Below are positions 1-11,379 of a stretch of 64,000 bases of DNA, piece by piece. This DNA comes from Branchiostoma belcheri (lineage: Eukaryota > Chordata > Leptocardii > Amphioxiformes > Branchiostomatidae). Position numbers and translations under genes: made by a program. The notes under the pieces are model-generated. The model searched no databases. It was not told the DNA's origin and worked only from the letters and a program-made list of their open reading frames with translations. The stretch's first letter is position 1. Each line of letters starts with the position of its first letter. Where the stretch lies: positions 449,045-513,044 of the forward strand of contig NW_017804587.1 of the NCBI RefSeq assembly GCF_001625305.1. The letters run 5' to 3'.

Positions 1-511
1 GGGTGGTTGCAGTTCGGACACCGGATGCGCCACGGGATTGAATGGGGGAAATTTCTGAAGGTGACAACAGTGGTCGCAGCCGTGGAAAGGTAATTTCCTC
101 ATCGTCTTCTAGCGTAAACGGATGGAGGTTAGCCATACCTGGAGTCTTGGTAGAGCAGGGTAGACACGAGTCAACCAGGTGGGGGAGGGGGGCGCTCGAA
201 CGTCGGTCGGCAATGTGCTCCAAATGCGATCCACAAGACAGAGCTGGCGGGAGTTCGAAGCCAGACACCGCTGCCACCAATGTAAGTGTCCAGTTGGTGA
301 AGATATTGGAACTTATAAGTAATCACTCCAGGAATGAAGATGCGAGAAGTGCTGGGATATGAAATGTATTCTTGTCAGAACATATGCAGTCCGTGACCTC
401 TGACCGGACTCGTCCAATAGTTTGTGGGGGTGTATATTGTATCCTTACACTAGCCAGTCACTGGTCACTTGGTCTAGGTACATAGGTGCCAGGCCGGTTT
501 TCACTTAAGCA

Positions 512-600
512 CGCAGTAGTCTAGTGGGTATTGACCCTACTTCTGGGCCATGAGATTCAGTTATGGGTTCAAATCCGTAAGCCATCTGTGTCTGTACCTC
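512..600 (+). repeat. tRNA-like SINE head fragment
   Basis: The segment has an A-box-like stretch (GTAGTCTAGTGGGTATTGAC) followed about 35 bases later by a B-box-like GGGTTCAAATCC. The flanks do not pair into an acceptor stem, so this is read as a tRNA-derived SINE head rather than a tRNA gene. Confidence 0.4.
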
Positions 601-942
601 TCAGGTAAGGGTCGCAGACTCTAGGAGGAGATGTCCCCAATTCCAATGCTTGCCTCACACCTCATACAAGCACATTTTAAAAAGAGGTCTCACCAAACTT
701 TCCCACATTACTGGCAATAATACAGACTCAGTGACAAAACAAACTACCGTTTTAGTTACATGTAATGTCTTTAGTATGCAAGTCACAGCATATTGAAGTC
801 TTTTTGTCGGGAGGGCAAAATATTAGTGACTTCCTGTATGTGAAAAGTTTGAATGAATATTAAGATTCATCAACAGTGAAACCATTCTGGTATCATGTAT
901 CATTTTGTCCTTTGACAAAATATAAGTTAATTTTTATCTTGA

Positions 943-1288
943 GGCCACACCAATTTAATTTGTTGGTTCTGATTTGAAAAAAAAAAAGATTCTGGTTCTG
1001 AATCAACTCAAAAATGCTCATATTTTGCCCCCAACAGTTGAGGAAAGTCCTTTTCTTCCTAGTTGTTACAGTTTTTTCCATCTATCAATGAAGTGGTTTG
1101 ATTAAAAGTTCAAAATTTATACTTTAAATTTTAACCCAGCCTTTTTTGTTGACTTCATGGCTCATATTGTAGCATTTGGGGCTATAATAGGATGCCTAGA
1201 CCTGTTTTTATTTTTATTTTTTTTCGCCCTGTCGCTTCATATTTTTTCTGAAAAAATCCGAGAACCAACAAATTAAATTGGTGTGGCC
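943..1288 (+). mobile_element. MITE with GGCCACACC terminal inverted repeats, copy 1
   Basis: The ends are GGCCACACCAATTTAATTTG and its reverse complement, and they are flanked by the 3-bp duplication TGA (940-942, 1289-1291). Two further copies lie at 6887-7248 and 30334-30712. No coding capacity is visible. A 3-bp TNA target duplication with GG-starting termini is compatible with the PIF/Harbinger superfamily; the superfamily assignment is inference. Confidence 0.8.
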
Positions 1289-1630
1289 TGAAGTTGTTAT
1301 ACTTGTGACACCGTACAAAACCTGTCTGCAAGGAAGTAGCCACGATGACTGCAGGTATATTTTTCCTACTGTGCCTGACAATCATTGCCAGCGGGATGCT
1401 ATTAATGCACACGGTTCACTATAATGTAATCATCGGTAAACAAGCCAGTACCCATGGTAAAATGCCCCATAGCAACTTTCAGCAGAATATCTGATCAACA
1501 CGACACTGGCCGCTGATTGGCACAATTTTGAATACGATCATGAAGAAAGCGTACACATATGACCAAAGAAGGCAACACCCACGACAAAACTCACGACGCA
1601 TGCGCAAGTTTAGCACTGGCTCACTCCTCG

Positions 1631-1922
1631 CACTCTCAGAACTGACAGCCTTCCTGATCGGGTGCGTCTACATTCTGCCTCCTTCTACCGGTAGTCACAA
1701 GCGACACCAGAGACGCGTGCTGCTTAGCCATCTTACATCCTACTGAGGTCAACTATCTCTCAGACAACATTCCACCGGTGAGAATGCATTGATTTTGTCT
1801 TGGATGGTTTTTGTGGTGACAGTTTCCTTCGGCACTCAGAACTGACAGGCTTCCCGATCTAGCTAAACTTCCAGTCACCAGCAGCACCACAGACGAGCAC
1901 TGCTTTAAGCCACCTCACATCT
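1631..1922 (+). repeat. degenerate direct duplication upstream of the GPCR
   Basis: Copy A (1631-1741) and copy B (1834-1922) share CTCAGAACTGACAG, a GTCAC...CAGCACCA/CGACACCAGAGACG block and GCTGCTT..AGCCA.CT.ACATC, with small indels. Copy B ends about 20 bases before the GPCR ATG, so it is probably 5'UTR or promoter-proximal sequence. Confidence 0.6.
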
Positions 1923-1942
1923 TGACCAAAATTAGCTCCACC

Positions 1943-3262
1943 ATGTTCAATAACAGCTCTGCGTCCCTTCCCTTGGACTTAAACGAGACATTAGTTCCTG
2001 AGTTTGCTGGGCGGTTGCTCTGTGTCCTATGGTACTTAAGGAACCAGACCGTGCCCTACAGCCAGGCTGAAGAAGCCTGCTCCATGTACTTTGATGAGTC
2101 TGGGAGAACTGAGATGACAGTCTTCTGTTTGGTGGTAGCAGTTTTCATCATCATCGCCAACACAGTTGTGCTCTCGGGCATTATTGGAAACCGAGAACTG
2201 CATAAGGCATACTTCATCTACTTGGCAAATCTCTCCATGGCAGACATGGTTGCAGGCATGGCCCTTCTGTTCTATTCTACAGCAGGCCAGATGGAAGTGA
2301 CCAGTCTGTACAGCAAAATGAACATGAAAACTGTAATGATAAGTACTCAGATCCTGTCTGCATCTGCTTTGGCCCTTCAGTCACTAAACTCATATGTGGC
2401 TGTCAGGCATCCCATATTCTTCCACAATCAAGCTCACAATGCCAAGCCTATTGCGGGTTTTGCTATCACAACATCGTGGCTTATCCTGTGCTTGATGAGT
2501 CTAACACCCAGTATGGGTTGGAATTGTCTGGACATGCCCACATCAAACTGTTCCAGCTTTTACCACACCTCCCAGATGGGCATCACAGGAGCAACGATGG
2601 TACTCCTGGCTATCACTGCATTGTTCGCAACTACAAGTGCATTCATCGCATTGAAACAACGCCCAAAGAACAGGACAGCAGGTGGGCAGCCAGTTCAAGG
2701 CAATACTCTGGGACAGCGTCACAATCCGGCACAAAATCAGGCAGGGCAAAATCAGCCGAACAATATGGCGCAAAACAGGGCAGAAAGAAAGTACCAGAGA
2801 AGTCTGAACAAGATAAAGACAGTAATCGCTCATGTGGTGGTCGCGTTTATCTTCTGGCTCTTACCTCTTGTGCTCTTTCCGATATGCCGCAATAGGGTGA
2901 ACTGCTCACTGCCAACCGGACCACCTGGAATTGTTCTGATAATGACCTTCAACTCAGCAATCAACCCAATCGTAAGCATCGTCTGCACACCAGACTTGAG
3001 GAAGGGAATCAGGAAAAACATGACGGCCATCTACCGGGGGCTGACTGCACTTGTCTCCATGATACGGGGTAACCGGGACAATCCACAGGATGTACAACAG
3101 GTGCCGCCAAACGCCACATACATGCAGGGAGGCGCCACACGTGCAGCTGAACAAAACACACCGACAGACCGGCCCGCCACGGAGCACAGCAATACCCGTC
3201 AACCTGGCCATGGCATTGACAGAACAACCTTCACCCCGGCAAAGGATCACTTGGAACAATGA
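1943..3262 (+). CDS. class A G-protein-coupled receptor, EDG (S1P/LPA)-like, intronless
   Basis: A 439-residue single-exon receptor, probably a plasma-membrane receptor for a lipid-type ligand. The start ATG at 1943 sits in CTCCACCATGT, a fair Kozak context. The extracellular N-terminus carries sequons (NNSS, NETL, NQTV). TM1 begins near residue 57, TM2 has NLSMADMVAG, and ECL2 has SMGWNCLDMPTSNCSSFYH, matching the GWNC...C intraloop pattern of S1P/LPA receptors. TM7 has FNSAINPIV. A Gln/Asn-rich third intracellular loop and a polar C-tail follow. Two signature motifs differ: the TM3 D/E-R-Y position reads NSY, so Arg3.50 is missing, and NPxxY reads NPIVS. It lies opposite in strand to RTN4IP1, 1.3 kb beyond that gene's last visible exon, so it may sit inside an RTN4IP1 intron. 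Subfamily is likely; ligand unknown. It could also be a divergent cannabinoid/melanocortin relative. Confidence 0.85.
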   Translation: MFNNSSASLPLDLNETLVPEFAGRLLCVLWYLRNQTVPYSQAEEACSMYFDESGRTEMTVFCLVVAVFIIIANTVVLSGIIGNRELHKAYFIYLANLSMADMVAGMALLFYSTAGQMEVTSLYSKMNMKTVMISTQILSASALALQSLNSYVAVRHPIFFHNQAHNAKPIAGFAITTSWLILCLMSLTPSMGWNCLDMPTSNCSSFYHTSQMGITGATMVLLAITALFATTSAFIALKQRPKNRTAGGQPVQGNTLGQRHNPAQNQAGQNQPNNMAQNRAERKYQRSLNKIKTVIAHVVVAFIFWLLPLVLFPICRNRVNCSLPTGPPGIVLIMTFNSAINPIVSIVCTPDLRKGIRKNMTAIYRGLTALVSMIRGNRDNPQDVQQVPPNATYMQGGATRAAEQNTPTDRPATEHSNTRQPGHGIDRTTFTPAKDHLEQ

Positions 3263-4156
3263 AACTTATGTCATGGTAGAACTGGCCCAGATATAGAGAA
3301 CAGCTACATACAATAATTGGTGAGTTCTAAATCTTTTCTTCTGATTTGATCTTCTGTGGGCTGTACACATTTATCAGAGGTTATGTGGGAAGGCTATGAT
3401 ATTCTGCACTTTTCATTTTAAAAAATGAAGCATTGTAAATATTTGTAGAATCTGAAATCTTTTCACAAGAGATGTCAAATATAATTGTGTGATGTAGATA
3501 TAAAGATGTATATATGTAAAGTTATCTTCATTTAAAGATGTTTGGATTATTATTGAAGCATCAGAATCTGTATCTAGGTCTCCAAATATTTGTTCCATAC
3601 TTGAGAACATTGTCAGTGGATACTGCACGTAGGTATGTAAAATGTACCTGTGATATTCTGTACAAGAAATGGTTTGATTAAAGATATGACTTTGTGCACT
3701 TTGGAGATGAAAAAAAAAATTAAAGCACTTCAAAAATGTAAAACCCTCTGAATCCTCGTCTTTTTTACTTCAAACATGTTTGCATGCCTGGATCAAAATA
3801 GCTCTGTGTATTCAGAAGCATCAGGAACTTTGTACTCGGGAAAAGGAAAAAAAGTCTTGAAGCCCTGGAAAATAGGGTTAGTGCATGTAGCTAAGAATTG
3901 TAAACAATGTAAAACTAATGCATCAGGACCAGGCTTGTCTCCAGGACATGTCCCTCCATTTGCTTGTGGGGAAGGGAGTGACAAATAATATCTGAGACGA
4001 GAGATGAAATTGAAAACCGTGTGGCTGAGAACATAAAAGTTAAAAAAAAGGTAGTCCCATAGTTTTTTTAAGCCGTAATGGCAGTGGGTTGTTAATCCAC
4101 TGTGTCTACGGCATGGTACTGAAAGGCAGAGCTCAACCCTTGTAGAACCACACAGT

Positions 4157-4300
4157 GGGGTCGTGTGGCACAACGGCAGCATGCTCGACTCGGAACCAAG
4201 AGGTCTCGGGTTCGAGCCCTGACATGCCATCAATCTTGTGCCCCTGGGAAAGGCATTTTACACGGCTTTCCCCACTTAACTCAAGTGAAAATGAGTATTG
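4157..4300 (+). mobile_element. tRNA-derived SINE, copy 1
   Basis: The head has A- and B-box-like segments (GTGGCACAACGGCAGCATG; GGGTTCGAGCCC). It is followed by a body with GGAAAGGCATTTTACACGGC and CTTTCCCCACTTAACTC that recurs at 15338-15625. The would-be acceptor stem does not pair over seven bases, which argues against a functional tRNA. Confidence 0.7.
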
Positions 4301-4423
4301 CCTGTCCTGTATTTGTTTCTATGTGTGGAACACAACACCAGCAATAGCTGCCTTTGTCCCACGTGTATTGCACTGTTGCAATTTCAATAAATCAAAAACC
4401 CTCTCCTTATAGATAGATGACAT

Positions 4424-4500
4424 GATAGGATTCGAACCAAGGACCTCTGTGTTCTGGGCCAAACAATCTGCCATTACACTGTGCGACGCCACATTGTAAC
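4424..4500 (-). mobile_element. tRNA-derived SINE head, inverted
   Basis: Read on the minus strand, it shows TGTGGCGTCGCACAGTGTAA, then a B-box-like GGTTCGAATCC. It resembles the head of the neighbouring SINE without its body. Confidence 0.5.
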
Positions 4501-4524
4501 CAGACAAAAATAGGTTTTCCTTAC

Positions 4525-4760
4525 TTATTGAGTCTCTTCAGGTGTTCCCTAACATCCTGGGCCTGGTAATTAACGATGTCGTCAGCTCCTAGAGATGTCA
4601 GCATGGGAATGGCATCCCTGGAGCACGTTGTGGTCACATGGGCTCCCCATGCCTTCAACAACTGGGGACCAGAAAAATGTTAGATCAGCACTAAGGACAG
4701 GAATGTTTGCCTAATGTTTAAGTGTTTGGATAGTGTTAAGCACTACGACAGGAATGTTAG

Positions 4761-4814
<54 letters not shown>

Positions 4815-7800
4815 CATGTGTGTGAATAGTGTTCAGCACCAAGGACAGATATGTTTGCCTGTGTGGATGGTGTTCAGCACCAAGGACAGGTATGTTTGTG
4901 TGTGGATGGTATTAAATACCAAGGACAGGTATATTTGCCTGTGTGGATGGTGTTCAGCATAGTGTTCAGTACCAAGGACAGGTGTGTTTGCCTAATTTTG
5001 CCTGAGGAGGTAAATACAACACAGATAATGAATGGACATGTTTGAATGAACACAAGTCTGTTTGTAACCACTTCTCTTATAAATGAATTGGTACCCATTA
5101 AATATGGCAATAATGGCTTAATGTTCAATCCATTTAAAAGCTAACACTAACAGTGGCACTCTGATAAAATGACGAGACTGGGCTTCGAACCCTCAACCTT
5201 GTGGTTCTCACCTGTACAGCAAATGTTCCCACACCTCCGGAACCCCCAAGGATCAACACCCTGAGAAGAGACAAGCAGAAATCAGTCTTGAACATCTTAG
5301 TTGCAGAACACTTGCAAACTCCAATGACCACTAGACACTTCACCTTTTAAAATTCATGCTTTGTCCACAGGAGATGCAGTGCAGCAACATTATGTCACAG
5401 GCCATCAGATCATTTTGATGTTATAGTGAGAATTTTCAAACAGATTGTGACAAAACCAGCCATCAATAACAATTATTAGACTCTAAGTTTTTTCCTCAAC
5501 TAGACGGCCAAACTTTGTAAGACGCATGTAGGACTATCCCAACAGTAGGGGTCCTTCCCAATGTGACTGGACTGGATCAAACTACTCCAGCCTATAATGG
5601 GGTAGGGATTTTTTCAACAAGCCTTCGTAACCTCTGCTTCACCTATTCAGTCAGTGAGTCAAGCTTGCTTAAAGCCTGATGTTTCTGACTTAGAAGAGAA
5701 GAGATGCTACTTCAGTGAGCGTCAGTTCAATGCCCAGAAGTGGTCTGTGGCCAAAGAATACCCATGCCCATAGGCAGGGGGGATTCTGGGGTTTGGGAAG
5801 AAACCCCACACACACACACACACACATGGCTCAAAGGACTTTTTATCTAAAGGTCCAATATTTTTCTTGATAAGGTAGTCTGATTTGTATCACCAACAGG
5901 GCTAAAATCCTCTAAAAATATCTCTGATTTTTCCTTTGAAGTTCTCTCAAAAATACACAGGAAATGCCATTTTAGAAGGTTTGATTTTCAAAATTTTCCA
6001 GGGGGGGGCGTGCCCAACCACCCTCCCAGGGAACTCTGCCCCCTCAGACAGTGGGAAGAACCCCCCAAGCAAAATCCTGGCTACAGGCATGATACCTTAA
6101 GATGGTACGACAAAGGACGAGGCCGTCACCTTTTCCCCTTAGCTGTCTTCTCGTTCAGTCCCCCCTGGGTGACCAGTGACGCCCAGGCCGTCAGTCCTGA
6201 GTAAGGGATGGAGGCTGCTTGTACGTGGGTCAACGACCTCGGCTTATGAGAAATCTGTAGGACAGTCAGAAAATGAAGGAAGAAAAGAACAAATAATAGC
6301 TGAGCTGGTAGATTTATTGAAATGTTAAATTGTCACATACATAATACTAGATGTATCAATATCATACAGTACAACAAAGTTGCATTCACGCTTAATACAC
6401 CACACAGTTAGCTAAGATGCTGACTTAAACTTTAGACTGTCTTATCCAGCCATTTGAAGTGAATCTTCAGTGTTCTAGCCAGGTTTTTATATCAGCGTAC
6501 TGGCAAGGCAGCAAAGCAACCAATCAAGGGGGATGGTGCAGAAGGAGGATTCTGACCCTTCCACAGTCAGGAGGTTTTGGAAAAACGTGGCATTCTGAGG
6601 GTACTCAAGGCGGGACAATATCATTTCTTGACCACAGGTAAGGTAGGGTTTTTGTCAGTTTGGAGGGTAATACTAACATTATAGCGAATCCACGCGAAGG
6701 CTACCGTGTCAACTGTGACCCTCACTCAGGTGTAGGGACTGACACGGTCATCATACTCGGAAAGTCTGTATATCTGTACATGAATCTGTATCTGTGCATG
6801 ACTATGTATCTGTACATGAATCTGTATCTGATTACAAATAAAGATCACGAGTGATTGCCATAGTAGTAGTAGTACTAACATTATAAGGCCACACCAATTT
6901 AATTTCTTGGTTAACGGATTTTTCTACAAAAATAATGGAGCGGGCGTGCGAAAAAAAAATAAAAACAGGCCTAGGCATCGTATTATGGCCCAAAATGGTA
7001 AGATAGGAGCCATGAAGTCAACACACCAGGCTGGTTCAAAATTTAAACAATGAATTTTGAACTTTTAATGATACCATTGCATTGAAAGATGGAATAACTG
7101 TAACAACTAGGATGAAAAGGTCTGTTTTCAACTGTTCAGGGCAAAATATGAGCATTTTGCAGTTGATTCTGGATTTTTATTTTTATTTGCAAATCAGAAA
7201 AAAATGAAGCGGCGAATCCGTTAACCAAGAAATTAAATTGGTGTGGCCTAAGGTTATTATTACTTGACACTAGAAAAGTACAGTTACACTAGTTGCAAAT
7301 AAGCAAAATGTTACTGTCACAGTGGTAGTTACAAATAATAGCATGATGACCCGATACACTAAAACTAAAATACACTGGAGCCCTGATCTTAAAGTCCAGA
7401 CAGTCAAAGTGATGCTTGCTACTTGTAACCATGCTTACCTCGCTGTTGGTGACCACTACAAACTCTGCATGTGTGCCCATCTTGTAGGGGTTCACAGCTA
7501 CCCACACCTAAGGAAGGGAGGACTTTATTTCAATCAATTTCATTGAAATCAATCAACATGGCAATGAATCACGTTGATCTTACAATTATATTAATGATAC
7601 AAGAAAAAACACAGAGCAATTACATACACACAGGTACACAAAAAGAACATGCAATGTGCACAACACTAAGCCTGCATTTGACAATTGTACAGTTGGATGC
7701 TGTAGTGGAGTATTTAATAAACTTCATACCATTGGAATTGCTACTAAACTGCACCGTAACACCTTTTCAACACAGTCATACCAACAAATATCATATATTA

Positions 7801-10800
7801 ACGACTGATATTTTTAGCATCAAAGAAATATCATACTACAGTAATGTAAACATAGGCAATATTAAGATGGAGAAGGTTGTAGTATGGAGGCCTGTATTTT
7901 TGTAGAAAGTGTTTCCAAATTGCAGAACGAAATTTTGACTTCTCTGCAATACAGCAGAACACCAAAAAGAAGTATTTCTACCATTGGTAGTATCCTTTAG
8001 GTTATAGACCCCAGCTATTGGAACCTTCTGAGATGGTTGTGAAAAACACATCATTTTGTTTACTGGGAGAAGCTGAATAGGAGTAATTTCTATAGAGAAG
8101 TCCTGCCGGGAAGACGACGTCACTGAAACCGCAGGAGTGAAACGTGGTGACAATCATGCTGCGGTAGATTCTTTCATTGACAAGCAGCTCTGCTATAATT
8201 GTATTATCAATCTGCATGGAGGCGGCAGATTGGTTTTCCCAACAACAGCTCATGAGGAGTAGCTTTGCCAACAACCACGACAGTAGCCCAAGCCACACAC
8301 ACTCAGAGTTAGGTCAAAAGTTGGCCGGGCAGTTGCCAAAAAAATTGATACATTGTCAAGTACAGAAAAGAGAGCCTAATAAAAATATTTAAAACACATC
8401 AAAATAAGCCAAAGCTTAAACCTCTGCAATGCGGTCATACCAACAAGATCATAACAAATATTATTATGTACTGTAGTCTGAGTATCTTTGGCATCAAATT
8501 AAAGTAATATCATTAAACATTAGAAAAACATTTTCAAAGCAACATGTTGGCTGCCATCTTACAAAGTGACTTTCGCTGTTGAAGAATACATTGTACATGT
8601 TGATGAAGATCAGGAGTTAAAAATATATTGTGTTTAATAGTGTGGTGACCACTGGTGGCTTGTGTTTTTGCAGAAAGTGTTTCCAAATTGCAGAATGAAA
8701 TTTTGACTCATCTACAATATTGCAGAACACTGTAAAAAAAGTATTTCTACCACTGGCAGTATCCTTAGGGTCTTGAATATTGGCCTGTACCAAGCAAGAA
8801 GCCCACAGTCCACAACCTGAACCTCTGGAGATGAGAGTGAAAAACATATTATTCTGTTTACTGGGAGAAGTTGAACATGAATAATATCTATACATCAGTC
8901 TCGCAGAAAAACAACTTCACTGAAACAGCTGGAGTGAACAGAAGTCCCACGCACATGTCAATCATGCCATGCTTGATTCTTTCAAGCAGCTCTGCTATTG
9001 TATAAGCAATGATCTGTATGGGAGCCACAGATTGGTTTTCCCAACAGCTATTGAGGAGTATTTCAAGTATTTCTAGAAAGCTCTGCCAGCAACCACGACA
9101 CAACCCAAGCTACACAATGAGAATCTTAATTGCAATATGCCTGAAGGACCTCCTGTCAAAAACATTCTAATTAGAAGTCAAATATAGATAGAAACAGCAC
9201 CCGGCAACAAGGTGTGTTTTCCACCATCATCTGCATGTACTAGGTTCAGCTACTGCACAGGTGTTAGTCAACCCATCATCTGGGGCTTCTGTGCTTTTGC
9301 TTACTAGTATAATTATGATCTCTTCTTTTGCCAGTCAAACATATTTTCAAGCCTATGTCTCCCTAATGATATTGGATAGTGGGCCTTGCAGATTTTGTAC
9401 AGTATTTTTGTTCTATAATCAACTTTTTTCTCTTAACTAATCTTACAAAGTTCATAATGACATTGGGAGTGTTCAAGTTGTTTCTTACTGTTGCAGTAAG
9501 TATTTGCATATAATCAATCAGAGCTAAATTACTCCAGAAACCATAAGAATTCTAAAATATCTATTATTCAGCTGGACTGCTATGAAATATAAAACTTATA
9601 CAATATCATGACAAAAAGAAAAGATACAAAGATCTGCAGTTCCTATATAGGAAGTTTCTAGCCCTTCACTGATTCACACATATATGACATAGTAATGAAA
9701 ATCATAAAATCCACTTCGAGAAAATATGTTTCGTAAAATTTATACAAAATCACCTGATATCATATGGGAAAGAGATGAAAATAGAATTAAGTGGCTCTTT
9801 AACGAGGGTGTATCTGACCTAGCAACTTTCATTTATCGAGCGTGGGGAAAAACAAGAAAATACCTGTATTCATAACACATTCATTCATTCATTCATTCAT
9901 TCATTCATTCATTCATTCATTCATTCATTCATTCATTCATTCATTCATTCATTCATTCATTCATTCATTCATTCATTCATTCATTCATTCATTCATTCAT
10001 TCATTCATTCATTCATTCATTCATTCATTCATTCATTCATTCATTCATTCATTCATTCATTCATTCATTCATTCATATAGCTTCTTAAGTTATACTTTTC
10101 ACAAATAACCAAACAAAAGGAACACCATAGCCTACTACTTGGAGATGGTTATCAGTGCTTGAAATTCATTTCTGGTAATAGGTGCTCTGGTGTACTAGAA
10201 ACTTTTAAGTACTTAAAAGTACACAGAAAAAATTTAGGTACACGCACAACATATAATAAAGTAGAGAGCACAGCTCCAATTTTGGGTGCAGTGCTGTTAA
10301 ACTGCATTATAATAGTCTCAGTATTTTGAGCCTTGGCTACCAAATTAGAAAAAAAAACTGACATACTTCTTCTCCAGGTTTGTATTCCTTCACGTTGAGT
10401 CCTGTCTCCATGACGATGCCGGAACAGTCCCGCCCCAGGACCAGGGGAAGTTCGTTGACGTTGGGGTCCATGAAGGGCAGAACGCCGGTCGGGTCACGCT
10501 GCCTGTTCAACATGGCCGCCCCGTAACCTTCTGCAAAGGTGGGGAAACAAAACAACTTGTGAATATTATGAGTTATGCTGAATTTTTATTCTTACTTTTT
10601 TTTTATTTTCCATCATTTTTATCCACTCAATGGTAACACTGCTTTTCAGTGGGGCCCTGTATCATACATTATAAACAAGTAACATACATACAGTCACATA
10701 CAAACAGCAAAATAGTTAATGGATGCTACCTGAAACGTCTGACCATTTCCAAAATCATATCCAGTTGCTTAAGTAACTGCTTTTTGGCGTATGCAGTTTT

Positions 10801-11331
10801 TGCCCTTGTGTAAATCAGGCCTGAAGCTTCCTACTGTGGAACTTAATGGAGAGTAAATTACTTACCTCTCATCATCACGTCTAGGGGGTTGACACTGGCA
10901 GCACACACCTGCACAATGATCTGGTTTGGATACATAATCGGGGGCATCGGGGCATTGTCTGTAAACCTGAGAGAATGATTGGAGAGATGATTGGAATAAA
11001 GAAAGAATATTAACGTTACATGTTTGGAGGGATGGATGAACTAAAAAGGTAACATTTGCAAGCAGCAAATACAGAATGTTTACCTTCACATCTCTCACTA
11101 TCATCATCATGTCATCTCTCTCTATATACATGTATAATGTGTGTGTCTGTCTGTGTGTGTGTGTGTGTGTGTGCGCGCGCGCGTGTGTGTGTATGTCTGT
11201 GTGTGTGTATGTCTGTGTGTGTGTGTGTGTGTGTGTGTATGTCTGTGTGTGTGCGCGTGCGCGCGTGTGTGTTATGTCTTGTGTGTGTGTGTGTGAGTGT
11301 GTGTTCGAACGTGTCTGTCTGTGTGACTGTC

Positions 11332-11379
<48 letters not shown>

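Larger units (their letters stand above)
1..1942. other. 5' flank of the GPCR gene, no gene recognised
   Basis: No coding region is supported here. The stretch holds a tRNA-like SINE head near 512-600, an inverted-repeat transposon at 943-1288, and a direct duplication (1631-1741 and 1834-1922) just upstream of the GPCR start. A short open frame at 42-362 is not recognisable. A GTGAGA donor at 1779 and a CAG acceptor near 1840 could frame a 5'UTR intron of the GPCR, which is inference. Confidence 0.5.
3263..4524. other. 3' flank of GPCR / presumptive RTN4IP1 intron
   Basis: No gene seen. ATTAAA-type polyadenylation motifs lie near 3676 and 3718, possible 3' ends of the GPCR transcript. A tRNA-derived SINE follows at 4157-4300 and an inverted SINE head at 4424-4500. 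No RTN4IP1 C-terminal exon could be found on the minus strand here. Confidence 0.5.

Noticed and set aside
42..362. 106-codon frame at the left edge
   Set aside because: Low-complexity Ser run, no recognisable domain, and only an uncertain donor-like GTAAGT. It cannot be supported as an exon.
2476..3259. Overlapping frames on both strands of the GPCR gene
   Set aside because: Shadow frames of the receptor coding region.
4157..4232. Possible tRNA gene
   Set aside because: A and B boxes are present, but the acceptor stem does not pair and the downstream body recurs at 15338, so it is a SINE.
4684..4996. Possible CRISPR-like array
   Set aside because: Units are contiguous and degenerate without unique spacers, in eukaryotic intron sequence; a minisatellite. 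The same applies to 27834-28025 and 38483-38790.
9842..10108. 88-codon frame with SFIH repeats
   Set aside because: It is the translation of an (ATTC)n microsatellite.
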